Positions 62,695 through 64,000 of a stretch of DNA of 64,000 nucleotides are shown piece after piece. A program made the translations under genes and the position numbers. The stretch comes from Paenibacillus sp. FSL H7-0331 (GTDB taxonomy: Bacteria; Bacillota; Bacilli; Paenibacillales; NBRC-103111). Below the pieces are notes generated by a model. The model saw only the letters and a program-made list of their open reading frames with translations. It was not told the DNA's origin and did no database searches. Position 1 is the first letter of the stretch, and the number at the start of each line of letters is the position of its first letter. The DNA is taken from assembly GCF_001956045.1 (NCBI RefSeq), contig NZ_MRTH01000001.1, positions 1 to 64,000 of the forward strand. Direction: 5' to 3'.

Positions 62695-63726
62695 ATGACC
62701 CCTACACAGCTTCAGCCCTCACCTCAAACTGAACACAAAGTAGAACTGACATCAGCTGAAATAGCCAGCCTTTGGACCTCCTATCTAAGTGATACATTGG
62801 CTGTTTGTACCATAGGAGTTTATTTGCAGCATGTCGAAGATCCGGAAACCCAATCCATACTTGAATTCGCGTATCAACAATCGAAAGAACATGTTCAGAA
62901 GCTGCAGGCTTTTTTTACAAAAGGCAATATTCCTATACCTGACGGCTTCCAAGAAGGCATTGATACCCACCAGGCACCTCGCTTGTACACCGATGACTTT
63001 TACTTGTTCTATATTGAAAACATCGGTAAAGTCGGGATGCGCCAGTATACGATGGCTCTTTCTAATTCTGCACGGTCGGATGTCAGCCAATATTTCACTG
63101 ACTGTCTGAATGAATCGGTACAAATATTTAACCGGTCTACAGATGCTTTGCTTGCAAAAGGGACTTTTATAAGAGCTCCTTACATTCCAAGCCCTACAAC
63201 CAAAGAATATGTCCAGAAAAACAGCTACATGGATACATGGTTTGGCCCGCAAAGACCACTCAATGTGATCGAAATATCCGGACTCTATTTTAATTTGATC
63301 CAAAACCAGCTGGGTCGTTCTCTACTCATGGGTTTCAGTCAAACGGCAGGGACACAGCAAATTCGTAATTATATGATGCGGGGAAGGAATATTGCAGATA
63401 AGCATGTCGAAATTTTCGGTTCGATACTGAGTAAGGAATTCATTCCATCAGCGAGTGTGTGGGACACACTTCCGACAAATTCAACCGCACCCCCATTTTC
63501 AGATAAAATGATGATGTTTCAAGTTTCAGCGCTGAACGCCTCAGGAATCGCTCATTATGGAACGAATCTTGGTATGAGTACCAGAAAGGATTTGTCCACC
63601 CATTATATTGGTCTGACGGCTGAGATTCTTGCTTTTGCTGAGGATGGAGCCGAAATCATGATAGAGCATGGGTGGATGGAACAACCACCACAAGCACCCG
63701 ACCGCAACAAGCTGGCTACACCTTGA
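62695..63726 (+). CDS. DUF3231 protein (tandem ferritin-like repeats)
   Basis: 343 residues from MTPTQLQPSPQTEHKVELTS; GGAGG 8 bases upstream. Two related halves of about 165 residues: LTSAEIASLWTSYLSDTLAV and NVIEISGLYFNLIQNQLGRS LLMGFSQTAGTQQIRNYMMR; each is helical with an EH-type pattern (SKEHVQKL, ADKHVEIF). Typical of DUF3231 proteins in spore formers; unknown function, possibly spore-coat related. Ends in a terminator. Confidence 0.88.
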   Translation: MTPTQLQPSPQTEHKVELTSAEIASLWTSYLSDTLAVCTIGVYLQHVEDPETQSILEFAYQQSKEHVQKLQAFFTKGNIPIPDGFQEGIDTHQAPRLYTDDFYLFYIENIGKVGMRQYTMALSNSARSDVSQYFTDCLNESVQIFNRSTDALLAKGTFIRAPYIPSPTTKEYVQKNSYMDTWFGPQRPLNVIEISGLYFNLIQNQLGRSLLMGFSQTAGTQQIRNYMMRGRNIADKHVEIFGSILSKEFIPSASVWDTLPTNSTAPPFSDKMMMFQVSALNASGIAHYGTNLGMSTRKDLSTHYIGLTAEILAFAEDGAEIMIEHGWMEQPPQAPDRNKLATP

Positions 63727-63756
63727 ACCGAGTTATCCCTTTAAAGACACAAAAAA

Positions 63757-63793
63757 AACAGCCTGCTCTCCAATAATGGATAGTAGGCTGTTT
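63757..63793 (+). terminator. Terminator after the DUF3231 gene
   Basis: AACAGCCT / AGGCTGTT stem ending in TTTAG; 31 bases after the stop codon. The preceding A run would let it also act on the minus strand. Confidence 0.75.
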
Positions 63794-63876
63794 AGATTGT
63801 TTCCTGTATAATATGAATAAGCTTAATAGGAAACGATTATAAATGTGATAGCTTTGCTATATAAAGGAGCATTCTT

Positions 63877-64000
63877 ATGGAACTCAGACAGCTGCAGTAT
63901 GCACTGCAAATTTCAATTGACAAAAACTTCTCCAGAGCGGCTGAAAAGCTGCACATTGCCCAGCCATCTCTCAGCCAACAGCTTTCCAAGCTGGAAAAGG
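63877..64000 (+). CDS. LysR-family regulator (3' end outside window)
   Basis: First 41 residues: MELRQLQYALQISIDKNFSR then AAEKLHIAQPSLSQQLSKLE K, the LysR winged-helix start. AAAGGAG sits 8 bases upstream. Target unknown; it is divergent from nothing in the window and 5 kb from leuCD. Confidence 0.9.
   Translation, partial: MELRQLQYALQISIDKNFSRAAEKLHIAQPSLSQQLSKLEK

Overview
The window looks like chromosome of a spore-forming Gram-positive of the Paenibacillus / Paenibacillaceae type. Evidence is the Shine-Dalgarno-rich gene starts, GerP-, Sda- and YjcZ-type sporulation proteins, a DUF3231 protein, a T-box leader, a yjdF-type riboswitch, lipobox lipoproteins in place of periplasmic proteins, and an asnS-dnaD neighbourhood. 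No insertion sequence, integrase, CRISPR array or rRNA operon was seen. The only phage-like genes are a holin/lysin pair.

Layout. 1-3.2 kb: the end of a bacitracin/lantibiotic-type ABC ATPase divergent from a two-component system. 3.4-6.0 kb: small membrane proteins (one apparently split by an amber codon), a lipoprotein, a zinc-ribbon membrane protein and an OsmC protein. 6.2-8.3 kb: an SOS-type operon of a small WYL-like protein, a Y-family polymerase and a YolD-like protein behind two LexA-type boxes. 8.3-9.5 kb: a GerPA/GerPF-like protein and small hypotheticals. 9.6-14.6 kb: acyltransferase, VOC protein, and an ECF sigma/anti-sigma pair next to a secreted SLH-like + Yx(FWY)xxD + cupredoxin protein. 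The sigma operon and the cupredoxin gene share the promoter pattern AACC-N16-CGTT. 14.8-15.6 kb: a Nudix protein and two tRNAs with CAT anticodons.

16-33 kb is the most unusual stretch. An RND exporter (permease plus lipoprotein adaptor) and a MacAB-like ABC exporter with two ATPases lie on the same strand, and each is followed by a large secreted protein; the two secreted proteins resemble each other. One ATPase carries a C-terminal AbrB-like DNA-binding fold. A GbsR/MarR-type regulator with a palindromic operator sits between the modules. At 34-35 kb a regulator fuses an ArsR-type winged helix to a GyrB-like GHKL domain that appears to lack the catalytic Glu, with a perfect 8-bp-arm palindrome at its own promoter.

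35-46 kb: housekeeping metabolism (aspartate aminotransferase type Ic, dnaD, asnS, ackA, a 3-hydroxyacyl-CoA dehydrogenase), a small sugar/polyol locus with an AraC regulator, the yjdF riboswitch and gene, a thioredoxin-reductase-like protein and a DUF72 protein. 46.9-54.0 kb: one long purine salvage operon with a PotABCD-like importer, nucleoside hydrolase, adenine deaminase and deoxyribosyltransferase. 54.8-56.4 kb: a T-box-controlled, divergent seryl-tRNA synthetase. 56.5-58.6 kb: leuCD. 58.8-64 kb: sporulation-type small proteins (Sda, YjcZ), a nickel/cobalt permease, a lone YolD-like gene with its own LexA-type box, the holin/lysin pair, a DUF3231 protein and the start of a LysR regulator.

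All assignments come from reading the sequence and recalled family features; no database search was run.
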